A DNA stretch of 64,000 nucleotides from Apoda limacodes. Taxonomy: Eukaryota; Arthropoda; Insecta; Lepidoptera; Limacodidae. This document shows positions 10,825 through 22,420 of this stretch, one piece after another. The notes beneath the pieces were generated by a model. The model saw only the letters and a list, made by a program, of their open reading frames with translations, did not search any database and was not told the origin of the DNA. Every line of letters starts with the position of its first letter. Positions within the stretch are counted from its first letter, which is position 1. The translations under genes were made by a program, and so were the position numbers. The stretch lies in assembly GCA_946406115.1 (NCBI GenBank), contig OX291549.1, forward strand, positions 26,311,901 through 26,375,900, in the 5' to 3' direction.

Positions 10825-11104
10825 GTTAATAACTCCTTTTCTTTTATTGTTAAATTCTAACTGAAGTAATAACATTTTATTAATCTTCACAATACTCTGA
10901 GACCGAAAAGCTATATTGAGGTTCATAATATTCATCCGCTTGAAGAGTTGAAACCGCGGGCAATTAAAAGCTAGTAAGTAAATAAATCCTATTCTTTCAT
11001 TATTAAATTCTAGCTGAAGTAATTACGTTTTATTAATCTTCACAATACTCTGTCACCAGAAAGCTTTATTGAGGTTCATAATATTCAACCGCTTGAAGAG
11101 ATAT
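10799..11104 (+). repeat. Tandem duplication, 153 bp unit, two copies
   Basis: Positions 10799-10951 and 10952-11104 are near-identical. Both start aaccgcgggcaattaaaagc and run through attaatcttcacaatactct to ccgcttgaagag. The unit begins inside the 3' end of the Helitron-like element and carries 3' flanking DNA, so the duplication came after the insertion. Confidence 0.85.
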
Positions 11105-12189
11105 TAATAAACTACGAGCGCCTAACGCCTACGGCCTTCCCACATTATTTTCGATATATTATGGCTTAAGGTGAATGTGATTCATATTTTTCCGCATATT
11201 AACTTCGTCACTTTTAATATCTATAATTTTGAACATTTAAAAAGGTAAACATCATATATCGCACATATTTTTCATACTCGCAAAAACTTTGCACAAACTA
11301 ACTTTAGTTACTATAGTGATATAAAAATAAATACAAATAATGAGAGTTTCAGTTAAATTAATACATTGAATTAATTTTAATAATTTAATTAATTTTGTGA
11401 AAACTTTGCTTTATTAATTGAAGATATTTGGTGAAACAAAATTTTTATGAAAAAAAAAATATGTTGGATTTGCCTTAATTCGTCAAAATGAATACTACTA
11501 ACTACTGATCATTTGAAAAATACAATGTATAAAAAAATGTATAAGGCCATCCCTTCTTTTAGTAAAGTCACAAAATATATTCCATATTTCGAGTTTGAAC
11601 ATACAACTGTTGAAGTTCGTTGTATATTGGCAACATCGATACCGCGGCACGATGCTGTGGCAATACTGTGACAACACTGCTGATGGACATTCAATGTCGT
11701 GCAATAGTTGCGGTTAAAAGCGTGGTAGAAACTATGTCAGTTTGCTATTAAAATTTAATAATCAAACCTAAAATTTAAACCTATAAAAAGTACTATAAAT
11801 AATAATTAACAAATAGCTTATAAAAGTACATTGGAATTTAATGGTGTTTATTCTTTTTAACTTTCGCCAACACAAATTAAACAGTTGTTACAGTAGAACT
11901 AATTAACTGTTTGTCCTCGCAATTGTAAAACCCATACAGCTATCCACAGTTAGTGTTATTCAAAAAAATGTACAATTAAATTAATTTTAATAACTTATAA
12001 TTACATATAACAATGTTGTACAAAGTAGAAAACCAAATGTTTTTTATACAAAAGATTTACTTGTTTATACTTAAGTGTGTGAACATAAAAAAACTATGTA
12101 TACAAATGGGTAAATTACCTAGCAAAATAAAAAAATGTATGTAATTAAAAAGAAAGAATTACTATAAAGTTGGTAATTTACGACTTATA
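11105..12189. other. AT-rich, nothing recognised
   Basis: Only short overlapping minus-strand frames at 11498-11704 are present. They have no recognisable domain, no signal peptide and no splice context that I trust. Confidence 0.5.
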
Positions 12190-12290
12190 GTATACTAGCT
12201 TTTGCCCGCAGTTCCACCCGCACTAAATTGCGTTATCGTTGTATGAGTTCAACGGCAACTCACACACGACGTTTTCAAGTTGTTGTTTCT
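12190..12290 (-). mobile_element. Helitron-like 3' end, minus strand
   Basis: Here actagcttttgcccgcagtt is the reverse complement of the '...gcgggcaaaagctagt' end seen at 10585-10824. The rest is degenerate. Confidence 0.55.
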
Positions 12291-13109
12291 TTAAAAAAAA
12301 TTTTTTTGGTATTTCACTCAACTTTACTTATATAGATTAAACAAAATTGGTAATAAACAATGTTTTTTTTTTTCAACTAAGTATTAATTTATTTTTACAT
12401 TGATCTGTATTACTCAATTTATAGGGACCTGACCGTTTGGTTATTTCCGCATAGTCAAAATACCATCGCTTTAAACAACCAGCCCCCTTATTCAAGTTAG
12501 TAAAGAATCATCTAGTTCCGAGATAACTTTTTTTTAAAAAATGTGTAGAATAACGATATAATCAACAATGTAGGGCATAACATAACCATTAACTTATTCG
12601 ACACATTTTTTAATTACTCTTTGTACAGCAAGAACTTGGCTTTATTTAATTTTTTGAATATAAGATAAGTACAAAAAAATAAAAAACATGTTTTTTTTAT
12701 TTTATTTTTGATTTAAAAAAGCAGTAAAAATTAGGAATTTCAAAATATCACTTATTGCACACAAAATGAAATAAAACAAATGATAACGTTACATAGTAAT
12801 GTTGAAACATTTGTTACTCCAATTTTTTGACACAACACATATAATTTTTTTTTTATTTTTTTAAAACGCAGCACATCCTTAACTTTTTGTAATTACCGAC
12901 CGTCGAAAAAACAATTTCAGTTTGCGACAAATAGGGCCTTCTAGTTGTTTTCTTAGGTGCTAGATCGTTCGCTCAGAGTGTAAACCACAGGCTACAGTAC
13001 TAGATTACGTTTTAAAATCTGTTTTATGTGTTTGCTGGGCGATCTAACGGTATGTTGCCTACAGCCTGCGCAATACTACAGAGGGTTAAAACGTAAAAAA
13101 AAACCGACA
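12291..13109. other. AT-rich, nothing recognised
   Basis: Long A and T runs dominate. No frame or repeat family is recognisable. Confidence 0.5.
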
Positions 13110-14665
13110 ATGCATGTCACAGTCATCTCGGAATCATATGATTTTTACTGACTTGAATACGGGGACCGAAATTTTGTGTACAGCCGCGTCTCCTGCTTTT
13201 ACGAAACATTACACAAAAACATCTACACAAAACATGTTTTATTTGTACACATGCTGTCTCCTGCTGTTGTTTTATGTTTTAAAAAACATTTACTGACAAA
13301 TTGACTTCAAACGTAAAAGACGCATTTTCAGTTTCAGAATTAGTAGATTTAGTAGATTCGGTATCAAGAAGACACAGATGTCGAGTCAGACCGTATTTAC
13401 TGTCTCGAAACTTTGATATTTAAAAATATTAAGATATGCGGCTTGATTCCGTAAAATGACAGTTAACAATTCTCGTTTGAAATCCATAGAAATAAAATAT
13501 ACATTGCGTTTTTAAAATCACGTACGAAATTCATCGATTGTCGCGAAACCGCAATGTATCTTATTTCTTACAAAAAAGCTTAGCAATCTTTTACGGAATG
13601 GATGGTTGTTGATTTTTTTTAAATTGTTCGGCTTCATCAGAAGTTCTAAAAGGCTGTTGCAAATTTAATCCATATAGCCTAGCATAAACACATTTTGTCG
13701 CCAAGGGTAAATTTTTCGATGTTATCCGTCGAGCGTGGAAAGCAAAAACTTTTTTCCATCAACGAACTAGACGGCGCGGCCGCGCAGTGGATGGTGGCGG
13801 GGCACGATCATTCTTTTGGCATATGATAGTTTGGTTGTTATATGATCTGTGATATTCAAATGTCTTCTTGTTGATACCGAATCTACTAAGAGCGTGATTT
13901 TTTAGCTGTTAATGATTGCATTTGCTTTCTTGCTGTCTCTTACTGTTTTGTTGAAAAGTCTATTTGCTATCCTGTAGTAGCTATATTGCTATTGTCAGCA
14001 AATTTGCTAAATTTGCGAGAAATTGCAAGCTACGAAATCAAGCCCTATATCTACTTTTTCTAAAACTGCAAAAGTACGTATTCTATATTTGAAGTCATTT
14101 TGGCCGCGTTCGCTTTGGGATAAAAAGTTCCCGCGTTTGATAGTTTTCGAACTTTTGATAACGCAAGAATTGTCATCTATTGTTTGTGTACTAGCATTTA
14201 AACGTAACAAAAAAAAATCGGTTGCAAAACGATCGGTTGACGTACCCACACTACGATAATAACACACATTATCATAGACGATGAATATGTATAGGCAGTT
14301 TGACAGATTAACATTAAAACCCCACCTCCAGACATAGACTAAAGTTTTATTTTTCGGTGGCAAAAGTGACCCAAATAACAAAAATATCGTAAACGAACGC
14401 AGTTTGTTACAGATGATACTAACATTTTGATATTTTTAGCACAAATGCAAAACGAACAGATGACAGATGACAAAGAAAACGAATATGATTCTGCATCCCG
14501 AAACGAACGCGCCCTCTGACTGTTAATGTTTTTAAAAACATCAAACAACAACCTTGAGCAGGAGACTTGATCTAGAGCAGGAAACAACAAGGGCATCAAA
14601 GAAAACATGTTTTGTGTAGACGTTTTTGTGTAATATTTCGAGCAGGAAACCCGGCTAGAATGCAG
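13110..14665. repeat. Nested foldback (inverted-repeat) structure, about 1.5 kb
   Basis: Outer arms: 13202-13240 pairs with 14602-14640, 39 positions with two mismatches (core acacaaaaacatctacacaa). Similarity continues towards the centre through 'ctcctgct', 'gttgttttatgtttt' and 'aaaaacatt' blocks. Inner arms: 13350-13367 pairs perfectly with 13871-13888 (tagtagattcggtatcaa), and both arms also carry gaagac close by. The interior has a GC-rich patch near 13770-13800. ORFs crossing it on either strand (14007-14381, 14023-14259) show no domain. I read it as a foldback or non-autonomous element, not a gene. Confidence 0.6.
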
Positions 14666-15424
14666 TTGTAAACATATCAGTTAACAACTACGTAAAGCAT
14701 TCCGGTCATACACACGCACACACTCATAACTGGCATCGCTCTCTTTCTAACTTACTTTACGTTGTATTGTCCTTCTCGAAACTAGTTTGGAATGAAATGG
14801 ATCTGGAATCCTTTTAGCTTATTTCGATGTGAACACGTTAATGTGTATGAAACGGGCATATCTTGTTGTTTGTATCGATGGAAAATACAATCGTAAAATA
14901 AAAAAATCGAAACTTCAATATAAAGACGCAACAGTTTTATAATAGTAATAAATACATTACTAGATAAAACAGCTACATTGCATAGAAAACCTTCGTATTT
15001 ACAATCTAATCAAAAACAACTAAATCGGCTTTATGGAAATCTGTGTGCAAAATACATTTATATTCTAAGTAGCGCTGTCAATAGAATTGTGTTCAAAAGC
15101 TCGTCTCAACATTGTGTAAAGGGATTGAATTGAATTTCTAACAAACGTTTTAAGAAAATTGACTCACTGAAATAATTAAAGCACGGGTCCTATTTTAGTT
15201 TTTATGCGAAAAATACATCTAAGATAAAATTGTGTTTCTTAAAAAAATATTTTTTGTCAGGCATACTATTTTTTGGTTGTATATTGTAAAATTATATAAA
15301 AAAGTCACATACGTACATACATTTTTATAATATATATTTATAATAACCTTTTTCCCGGAAAATTTCATGTGGACGAACTATTGGCTATATAATTGAGGAC
15401 TTGCTGTAAAAATATCACGCCGAT
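14666..15424. other. AT-rich, nothing recognised
   Basis: There are no sizeable frames. The segment ends with a degenerate Helitron-like tail at about 15425-15465 (gctgcgggcaaaagccagta). Confidence 0.5.
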
Positions 15425-15494
15425 AATTGAATTTAACGTTTAAAGAGCTGCGGGCAAAAGCCAGTAATTATATAAATCATATTTAATATAGTGG

Positions 15495-16975
15495 TCTTTT
15501 TTTTTATACCACTAAGATGGCAAACATGCCTACGGTCCGCCTGATGGTAAGCGGTCACCGTAGCCTATGGACGCTTGCAACACCAAGGGCATCACTCGCG
15601 TGTTGCCAACCCTTCAGAAATCTAATAACTTCTTTTTTGAAGAACCCCATACTGTAGTCCTTAGAGAAAACCTTGGCAGGGAGCTCATTCCACAACCTAA
15701 GCGATCGCGGGAGGAATTTTCTCTGAAACCGCACTGTACGCGACCATTTCGGTTCTAAAGTGTGAAAATGAATTCCCTGCCGATGGCGAGCGGTGCGATG
15801 GTAGAAAGTAGCCGTGCGCATCATTTCGAACAATTCCTCAGAACACAACCCATTGTACAAGCGGTAGAACACACACAGGAAGGCAAAGTCTCTCCTCAGA
15901 CTTAGGGGCTCGATACCGCAAGTGAGTTAGGGATCGTCGACAATTCTCATAGCCCGTCGTTGAACCGAGTCAAAAGGGCCAAGCTGGTATCCGGGTGCAC
16001 CCGCCCAGAGATGGCAACAGTACTCCATATGGGGCCGGACTTGCGACTTGTAAAGCAGCAACCTTTGCCCCGACGTGAAGTACTGCTTCGCTCTGTTGAG
16101 TACAACAAGTTTTTGGGACGCCAGCTTTACCTTGTCTCGCAAGTGATTTCGGAACTGAACATCGCTGGAGATCGATCTCGATTTGAGACACAAGTTCTTT
16201 ACGTTTTTCCTCCACAACAGAACGAGGGATGCTTGCACGGCCCGTGTAATAAGCGTCTCCAGTACTGTCATCTGCATAGCAATGTATGTTGTTGATGTCC
16301 AACATATCATTGATGTGCAGTAGAAACAGCGTAGGAGACGGCACAGAGCCTTGCGGGACACCAGCATTAATGTCCATGCTATCAGAGAAACTACCGTCAA
16401 CTACGGCTCGTATGCGTCTGCCGGACAAAAAGCTAGCCACCCATTTGCACAAACCCTCGGGCACTCCGTAAGATGGCTACTTCGATTGAAGACCCCGGTG
16501 CCAGACCCGATCGAACGCCTTCGCTATGTCTAGGCTACATGCCAATGCCTCCCCCTGACTCTCAATGGCTAGTGCCCATCGGTGTGTGAGATACACTAGA
16601 AGGTCACCAGTGGAGCGACCGTGGCGAAAGCCATATTGACGGTCGCTGATCAGGTCATGTTTTTCTAGGTATCTCAAAAGCTGTGTGTTGATCACACGCT
16701 CCATCACCTTGGAGAGGAGAGAGGTAATAGCGATAGGCCTATAATTCGATGGATCTGATCTATCGCCCGTTTTGGGCACCGGGTGTATTTTCGCAGTCTT
16801 CCATGAAGACAGAAATTGCCTAGTATGGTAGGAAAGCGCGAAGAGACGCGTGAGTACAGGACATAACTCAGGAGCACACTGCTTAAGCACCACTGCTGGT
16901 ATACCGTCTGGCCCACTCGACTTATGAACGTCTAGGGAAAACAACGTCTAGCTTTATTGTAGTCACCAGGGGATA
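15495..16975 (-). mobile_element. LINE-A non-LTR retrotransposon, 5'-truncated and broken
   Basis: The minus strand encodes, in order, the start of a reverse transcriptase (HKSSGPDGIPAVVLKQ; KIHPVPKTGDRSDPSNYRPI; SDRQYGFRHGRSTGDLLVYL; DIAKAFDRVWHRGL), a frame change near 16475, then AGVPQGSVPSPTLFLLHIND and CYADDSTGDAYYTGR, and finally the C-terminal blocks KSQVRPHMEYCCHLW, RHRQGIHFHTLEPKW, LWNELPAKVF and KKEVIRFLKG. Compared with the copy at 24301, about 170 bp are missing near 16175. The family belongs to the jockey/CR1 group, although the exact clade cannot be fixed by eye. The endonuclease end is absent. Confidence 0.9.
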
Positions 16976-16981
16976 CAATTT

Positions 16982-17154
16982 TGTAAAAACTCTCGTATTT
17001 CTCGCACCATGCCATGTAAAAACTCTCGTGTTTCCCTTACCATGCAATGTAAAAACTCTCGTATTTCTCGCACCATGCCATGTAAAAACTCTCGTATTTC
17101 CCTTACCATGCAATGTAAAAACTCTCTTATTTCCCGCAGCATGCCATGTAAAAG
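16982..17154. repeat. 33 bp minisatellite, five copies plus a part copy
   Basis: Repeats start at 16982, 17015, 17048, 17081, 17114 and 17147 (tgtaaaaactctcg...), exactly 33 bp apart. Two subtypes alternate (tttctcgcaccatgcca and tttcccttaccatgcaa), giving a 66 bp higher-order period. Because 33 is divisible by three, both strands show spurious 11-residue repeat peptides. It sits directly at the 5' end of the truncated LINE-A copy. Confidence 0.92.
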
Positions 17155-17460
17155 GGATTATATCAACATTTATTTATTTACACTTTAAGTGCTTTCACAG
17201 ACAAAATCTGTTTGCAAGTCATAAGTACTCACAAGTCCTAGCTCGAGGTCATTTTTCTATTTTACTTTGTTTATGCTATGAAAATAAAAATATCCGTTTA
17301 TGTCACACATTACTTATATTTTGTACTTATTTTTAATTTTTGCGTTCTGTAGACGTATTCAGAGTTCTTTTGCACAACTTATTCCTACACTTATGAATTT
17401 CATTTAAATTATTATTAAATAGAAAAAGGGTATCTACACATTTTTATTTTTCAATTTCAG
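17155..17460. other. AT-rich, nothing recognised
   Basis: There are no repeats or frames of note. A good polypyrimidine tract and acceptor (tttcaatttcag) closes the stretch. Confidence 0.4.
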
Positions 17461-17552
17461 GCAACATCAAAGACGCTATTGACATATTTGTAAATCGCAA
17501 TTACCTACGTCAGAAACAACGATTCGTCTTATATCCTGTAAATAACGGTTAA
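17461..17552 (+). CDS. Possible terminal coding exon, unidentified
   Basis: After a strong acceptor (tttttcaatttcag) the plus strand reads NIKDAIDIFVNRNYLRQKQ then RFVLYPVNNG and a TAA stop. The reading looks protein-like (amphipathic, mixed charge), unlike the surrounding AT-rich translation, and has the form of a last exon. I do not recognise the family, and no partner exon is visible upstream within several kilobases. It could be chance, a pseudoexon or the end of a gene with a very long intron. Confidence 0.22.
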
Positions 17553-17625
17553 TAGGTTTTGACGTATGTATGTACTTAAATATTATTTTATTACATATTA
17601 ATTTCGCATTTTGTAAATCAATATG

Positions 17626-17786
17626 GATTATGTACACATGTAGGTTAGTAACGGTAGATTATGTAAATATGTAGATAAGTAACTTTGGATTATGTACATA
17701 TTTAGATTAGTATAACGGTGAGTTATGTAAATATTTAGATTAGTAACGGTGAATTATGTACATATTTAGATTAGTAACGGTGGATT
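17626..17786. repeat. 31 bp tandem repeat, about five copies
   Basis: Units of about 31-33 bp begin near 17626, 17657, 17687, 17720 and 17751, each like gattatgtacatatttagat followed by tagtaacggtg. Divergence between units is moderate. There is no coding content. Confidence 0.85.
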
Positions 17787-18539
17787 TGGCTAGAGAAATA
17801 TTTAGTAGACATTTATGTAAATAGTCTAAGATCCGGCTGCAGGATAAATGCGCTCATCGGTTTTTTGCTAAAACCCAAATTTTTATGTATATATATAACT
17901 ATAAAAATATATATCTACTAAGTTGCCTATAAAAATTTAGCCGCTAGTATTTTTAATTTATTGTTGGGAAAAAAATTCGTTCACTTGTTTTTTAAATGAA
18001 TCACGGCAATTTATATAATGATTCTAAAAAACTTACGGTTGCCGTTGCGCACCTGGCCGCACCTCCTCGCAGCCAAGTGTAAACAGGTATGATTTCGATA
18101 CATTTATAGGTTCATAACGTACATTTATTAATTATATATCAAATTAAAGCTAATTTTTTTTCTATTTATTATCATATATGGTTGCCTAATTAAATCTGGC
18201 GGTGAGAGAGTTTATTTAATAAACAAGTAAACGAAATTTATTCCCAACATTAAATTAAAAATAATTTAATTAAAAAATTGTGTTTTAGCAATAATCCGAT
18301 AAACGCACTTATCTCTACTATACTATGCCGGATCTCCTACTAAAACGTTTTAAATTATAGACAAAGTAGCTAATATATATTTTTCTTAAAATTTCAAATT
18401 ATATTATTGACATATTGATGATCTACTCTCTATCTCTTAATAATATTATGTATATGACTACTCTTATAGCCTAAGCATTCATTTCATCCATACAGAAGAA
18501 TATCGAAGGCGACCTAAATCTGGTTTTAGGGGGCTCTTT
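17787..18539. other. AT-rich, nothing firm
   Basis: A GC-rich patch at 18045-18085 has a perfect minus-strand donor (gtaagt) but no acceptor before it. No gene is called. Confidence 0.4.
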
Positions 18540-18975
18540 TTGCATCATCACAAAGGGTCGCCGCATAGATCCATTGCCGACGAAGAATTTTTTGAAGACA
18601 GAAATCAAAGAGTTGTTTTATTCTCTATATAGCCCCAATTTAGCTCCTTGCTCCTCTGTAACTGAGGTCTGGGAGAAGACTACTCTTCTCAACTACTTCG
18701 AGGGCCAGTGCGAGTCAGCCATACTCCAGATTTTTGGGCCTGAACGGTGGCAGTGCTCCAGCCTGAGCACCGCACATCACCGTAGTTCGTACAGCATTGC
18801 ATTCTGCCAGCTACGTGCGATATATCATTGTGCGGGCTTACTAAAGCCTTGGCCTTCCACGACGGGTCACCTAAAGTCAGTCCCGTCCGCGTAAACCTAC
18901 TCTGGCGGCGGAGACCTACTAGGTGCAGAGGTCGTGGAAGATATCTTTAATCGGGCTCTAGGCCGAAGAACTACT
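18540..18975. repeat. GC-rich block, probably an old mobile element, unclassified
   Basis: The composition jumps well above the neighbours between about 18540 and 18975 and drops again sharply. A plus-strand frame of 106 codons (18574-18894) covers it, but it shows no domain, no splice context and a biased composition. The sharp edges and high GC in an AT-rich region suggest an inserted repeat. Confidence 0.4.
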
Positions 18976-19149
18976 TTGTTCTTGCTATCTTAATATATTC
19001 TTAAAAACCTTAAACTTGAAATCTATGTAGACAGGCTTACGGTTTTGCTATGTTTCTGTATAGTTTGGTAGTTTTCTAATAACGTGAAAAAAATAGTTCT
19101 AATTTAGATATTTTAAGGGTTACGAATCACCTGATGTGATTAGGCTACT

Positions 19150-20240
19150 ACTGACCATTTAACATTGTTTTTCAAATACAAAAACATTTATTTGTGAATA
19201 TGGGTACATAAAAGATGTTAACATTAAGCATATAAGGAATCACCATATCCTACCTCATAGAAGGCGTACAAATACAATTTACAATATAACGAAATAACTA
19301 ATTATATAATGAATTAACTAATTATATATTATTATGTTCACACATTTTTCTACAACTTATCATTCAAATACTCTCTGATTGTGTAGTAAGTTTTCTCTAC
19401 TAGGAAATTTCGCAATCTATTTTTAAACTCTTTAACATTACTTACGTCACGAATACTCTTTGGCAGCTTATTATAGATCATTGGAGCCAAATACACTATT
19501 TTGTAAAAAACTAGTTGTAGGTTGTGGTAATTTCAATGTACCCGGAAATCTATTATTTGTACCAGACTTGAAAAGGTGCGGATTCGTTTTTACAAATACA
19601 GAAATTTCAAAAATATATAGTGAGGCAACTTTTAGTTTGCTTAATACCGCAGATTGCTCGTACACATCGTTTTTGAGATTTAAATACTAATTCTTTGTCT
19701 GTAGAATATCCCCAAAATTTAACACCATACCTGAGACTAGAGGCTACATATGCATAATATGCTGTAATAACTACTGATTTATCTACAATTTTACAAAGCA
19801 TATACTAAGCATAACAGAATTTATTTACTTTTTTACACACAGAATCCACATGCTGTTTCCACGTAAGTTTGTTATCAATTTGAATTCCTAAAAACTTTTT
19901 GTGTCAGTCTCATTAATCTTAGTACCGGAATAGGTGATGTCTAGTGCTTTATTATGGTCGCGTCTTATTGCTAAATGTAAGATTTGTGTTTTTTCCAAGT
20001 TAATTGTAAGACTATTTCGTTGTAACCATTCTATTATTAGTTTCAAACTGTGATTGATATCAGTTTCTATGGTATTTTTGCTACTATTGCTATAAATTAC
20101 TGTACTATCGTCCGCAAATGAAATCATTGGTAAACTTGTGCAACTTAGAAAATCATTTATATAAATAGAAAACAAAAGAGGCCCGAGAACACTGCCTTGC
20201 GGTACATCAGTTGTTAATACAAATTGTGAACGAGTATACA
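19150..20240 (-). mobile_element. Non-LTR retrotransposon (jockey/CR1 group), second family, 5'-truncated
   Basis: The minus strand gives TTDVPQGSVLGPLLFSIYIN and MISFADDSTVIYSN (the catalytic FADD), LTINLEKTQILHLA, YVASSLRYGVKFWGYSTDKE, FKSQKRCVRAICGI and, near the end, TYYTIREYLN and a stop at 19352-19350. These are the RT palm, thumb and C-terminal blocks in the correct order, in three frames. The 5' edge falls at the catalytic palm. It is a different family from LINE-A. Confidence 0.85.
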
Positions 20241-20810
20241 TTATAATTTGCCTTACCCTTGCAAAGTATTTTCTTTACTTGCCTCTGAACCTACTCTACC
20301 TGAATCTCTATCTCCTGAGCACCTAGCCGGTGCATCGGTAACAGAATACTTCTATCCTGTTATATGTTTTTGATTCGTTCGAGTCGTGTCCATTATATTG
20401 TAGTTAGCAGACCTTTAAAATTTCTATAAACTACTGGATATATATCTTTTCAACATAAAATTAAATAAAACAAAACAAAACTAACTGGCTTTACGAAGTG
20501 AATCAAAAATCACCTTAACAAATTTCGGTTTATTGACTTTCAGACAAAAATCACCTTAACGAAAAAACTTTCATCAAAGCCAAGCACAATCAATTTGTGC
20601 TGATTGGTTCGTGAAGCAATTTAACTCTGAGCTCCAGTTATTTTCCAATTTCAATTTATTTGCTTAGAAATAAATTAAACTTCAAATACAGAACTGCCTC
20701 AATATTCATAACATTTTATTTTATTACAATTTCGTTATAAAAATCTGTTTCCCTGCTTGTTTAAAGCCGGACGCTTACTCAAATTACGATGTTGGTAAAT
20801 TTAGTAAAGT
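20241..20810. other. Nothing recognised
   Basis: AT-rich, without open frames. A short direct repeat (aaatcaccttaac) occurs at about 20507 and 20549. Confidence 0.4.
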
Positions 20811-20814
20811 GTAT

Positions 20815-20900
20815 AAGTTCGAAACGATAAGCAAAGCAGAAGAGCAACATTGGGCGTAGTCAGTCTCAGCTCCTTTGTGGTTGGGAGACTACAATATGAC
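20815..20900 (+). repeat. Degenerate relic resembling 5S rRNA
   Basis: The segments gaaacgataagcaaagc, gagcaacattgggcgtagtc and ttgtggttgggagactac lie in the order of the 5S rRNA internal promoter region ('AAGTTAAGCAACGTCGGGCG ... GGTCAGTACTTGGATGGGAG ACC'). It is more decayed than the copy at 28289 and cannot be a functional 5S gene. Confidence 0.4.
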
Positions 20901-21564
20901 ATAGGAAGAGTCTTGGCTGTCTTATCATATGACAGTCATTAAGCAAAGTCAGAGGACTTGAGTCTTGAATGAGTCAAGAGACCACTATCTCAAAACATTT
21001 GCGCAAGGAAAGCAGCATGGACTGAACTAAGCCTTCTTCTTTAAGGAGATGCATGGGCCTCTGCAGTGGACCGTACAACAGCAATGAGAAACTTACCAAT
21101 TACACACTAATGATTTTTACAGAATAACAGGATATCATAGAAAGAAAGCGTCTTAGGCAGAGGACATAAATAGATCGATTTTGATCTTGAATATCATTTT
21201 CTAACATATATAAAGAGCTATCTGTATCCCGCAGTGTTATCCATATAAAGAGCTATTCTTGTGGGAACTCTCGATTTTCATAAAAAATGTGCTGTACGAG
21301 GACATGGTAGATAGACCGACAGACATCAATATATGTGACTTATTTCATAAGAATCAAAAAGTACCATGTTTATAATATCAATAAAATTGGTTAATTTTAA
21401 GCAAAAGCTATATTAGGTTTACTAAAACCTCATTTTGTTTTCTTTGCTTTTTGTCATTCCTTGGTTCTATTCTCGTAGTGTATGAGTAACATTTTTTTGA
21501 AAACAATAAAAAATCAAAGCTGAAAATATAGCAATTAAACATAGAAATATATATGTATATATAA
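20901..21564 (+). other. Probable LINE tail fragment, otherwise nothing
   Basis: At 21035-21090, gagatgcatgggcctctgca and ctgcagtggaccgtacaaca resemble the 'GExxGxxxQWT' 3' coding end and tail of RTE-type LINEs. The rest is unremarkable. Confidence 0.35.
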
Positions 21565-21690
21565 TTAGCTTTTCGCCCGCGGCTTCGTTCGCATAGACTA
21601 TAAGATTTGCATAGTTCTTTAATCAACATACTGTAAAAGTTGCCTTTTTTTATCCTCTTTGGGTTCAGTTTCCTGAAACCTCGAAACAAG
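21565..21690 (-). mobile_element. Helitron-like tail, minus strand
   Basis: Here ttagcttttcgcccgcggct and cttcgttcgc match the reverse complement of the 'gcgaacgaag...gcgggcaaaagcta' tail type. The start is CTAA rather than CTAG. Confidence 0.45.
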
Positions 21691-22284
21691 CCGTTTGTTA
21701 GTTGTGCACAGAAGCATATATACCAATATTTAATTAAATTGACTGTAGAAATATTAAATACTATACAAACTGTCTCACTCAAATTCGTGTTTTAAGCGTG
21801 TAAGAGTATTGATAATGAATTTTATATAAATTTAATTATACAAATATTATTTTCCTTACAAACTTTGTCATCCCCTTCCAGGACAATCCGCGAAACATTG
21901 TGTTAAAAAGCACATATTTAATATATATTCCCCATTTCAATAGCCTTAAGCATTTGTGTTTCTCCTTTCCCCACTAATCCCTAAAAACCTTTAGTTCTTA
22001 ACGTAAACTTAGCCAACTAGCGGAAGTGCGCAGCTGACAATACCATAGAAGATTTAGTTTGTCACTGTTGGTAATTTCATATTTTACTTAAATAAATAAT
22101 TTTATTCTTGGGTTGTTTTGAGGTTTAGGATATATTTGATTTTTGGAACAAAGTACCTAATACTTTGATTTGAGAATGAGATATAAACAGAAAATGCGGC
22201 ACTTTTTCCCGACACCGCTACTTTACAGCATGCATGCATGCATGTGCGGCCTTCTATGTCGTTTGACTTTTTTGACGCTTCTTG
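21691..22284. other. Nothing recognised
   Basis: A short palindromic run gcatgcatgcatgcatg lies at about 22228-22244. The frames present have no domain. Confidence 0.45.
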
Positions 22285-22420
22285 CACATATTAATATCAT
22301 AAATGCGAAAGTGTCTTTTTGTCAGTTGGACTGAACCTGTGAGCCGATTATAAAAAACTTGATAAGAGAAGAACGTAGCTACTTGAATGCCGAGTGTGAG
22401 TCAAATTAGCCCAGACAGGA
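22285..22420 (+). mobile_element. Helitron-like element fragment
   Basis: The order 'ataaatgcgaaagtgtc', 'tttgtcagttgg', 'gagccgatta' follows the head of the family at 10585 and 61480, but the tail is lost. Confidence 0.4.

Noticed and set aside
14007..14608. Overlapping frames of 78-124 codons on both strands
   Set aside because: They lie in the foldback, have no domain and overlap each other on opposite strands.
16922..17336. Repeat proteins on both strands over the 33 bp array
   Set aside because: A period divisible by three opens all frames; there is no start context or neighbouring exon.
18045..18085. Minus-strand exon with perfect gtaagt donor
   Set aside because: No acceptor or start codon precedes it and the reading is only about 15 codons.
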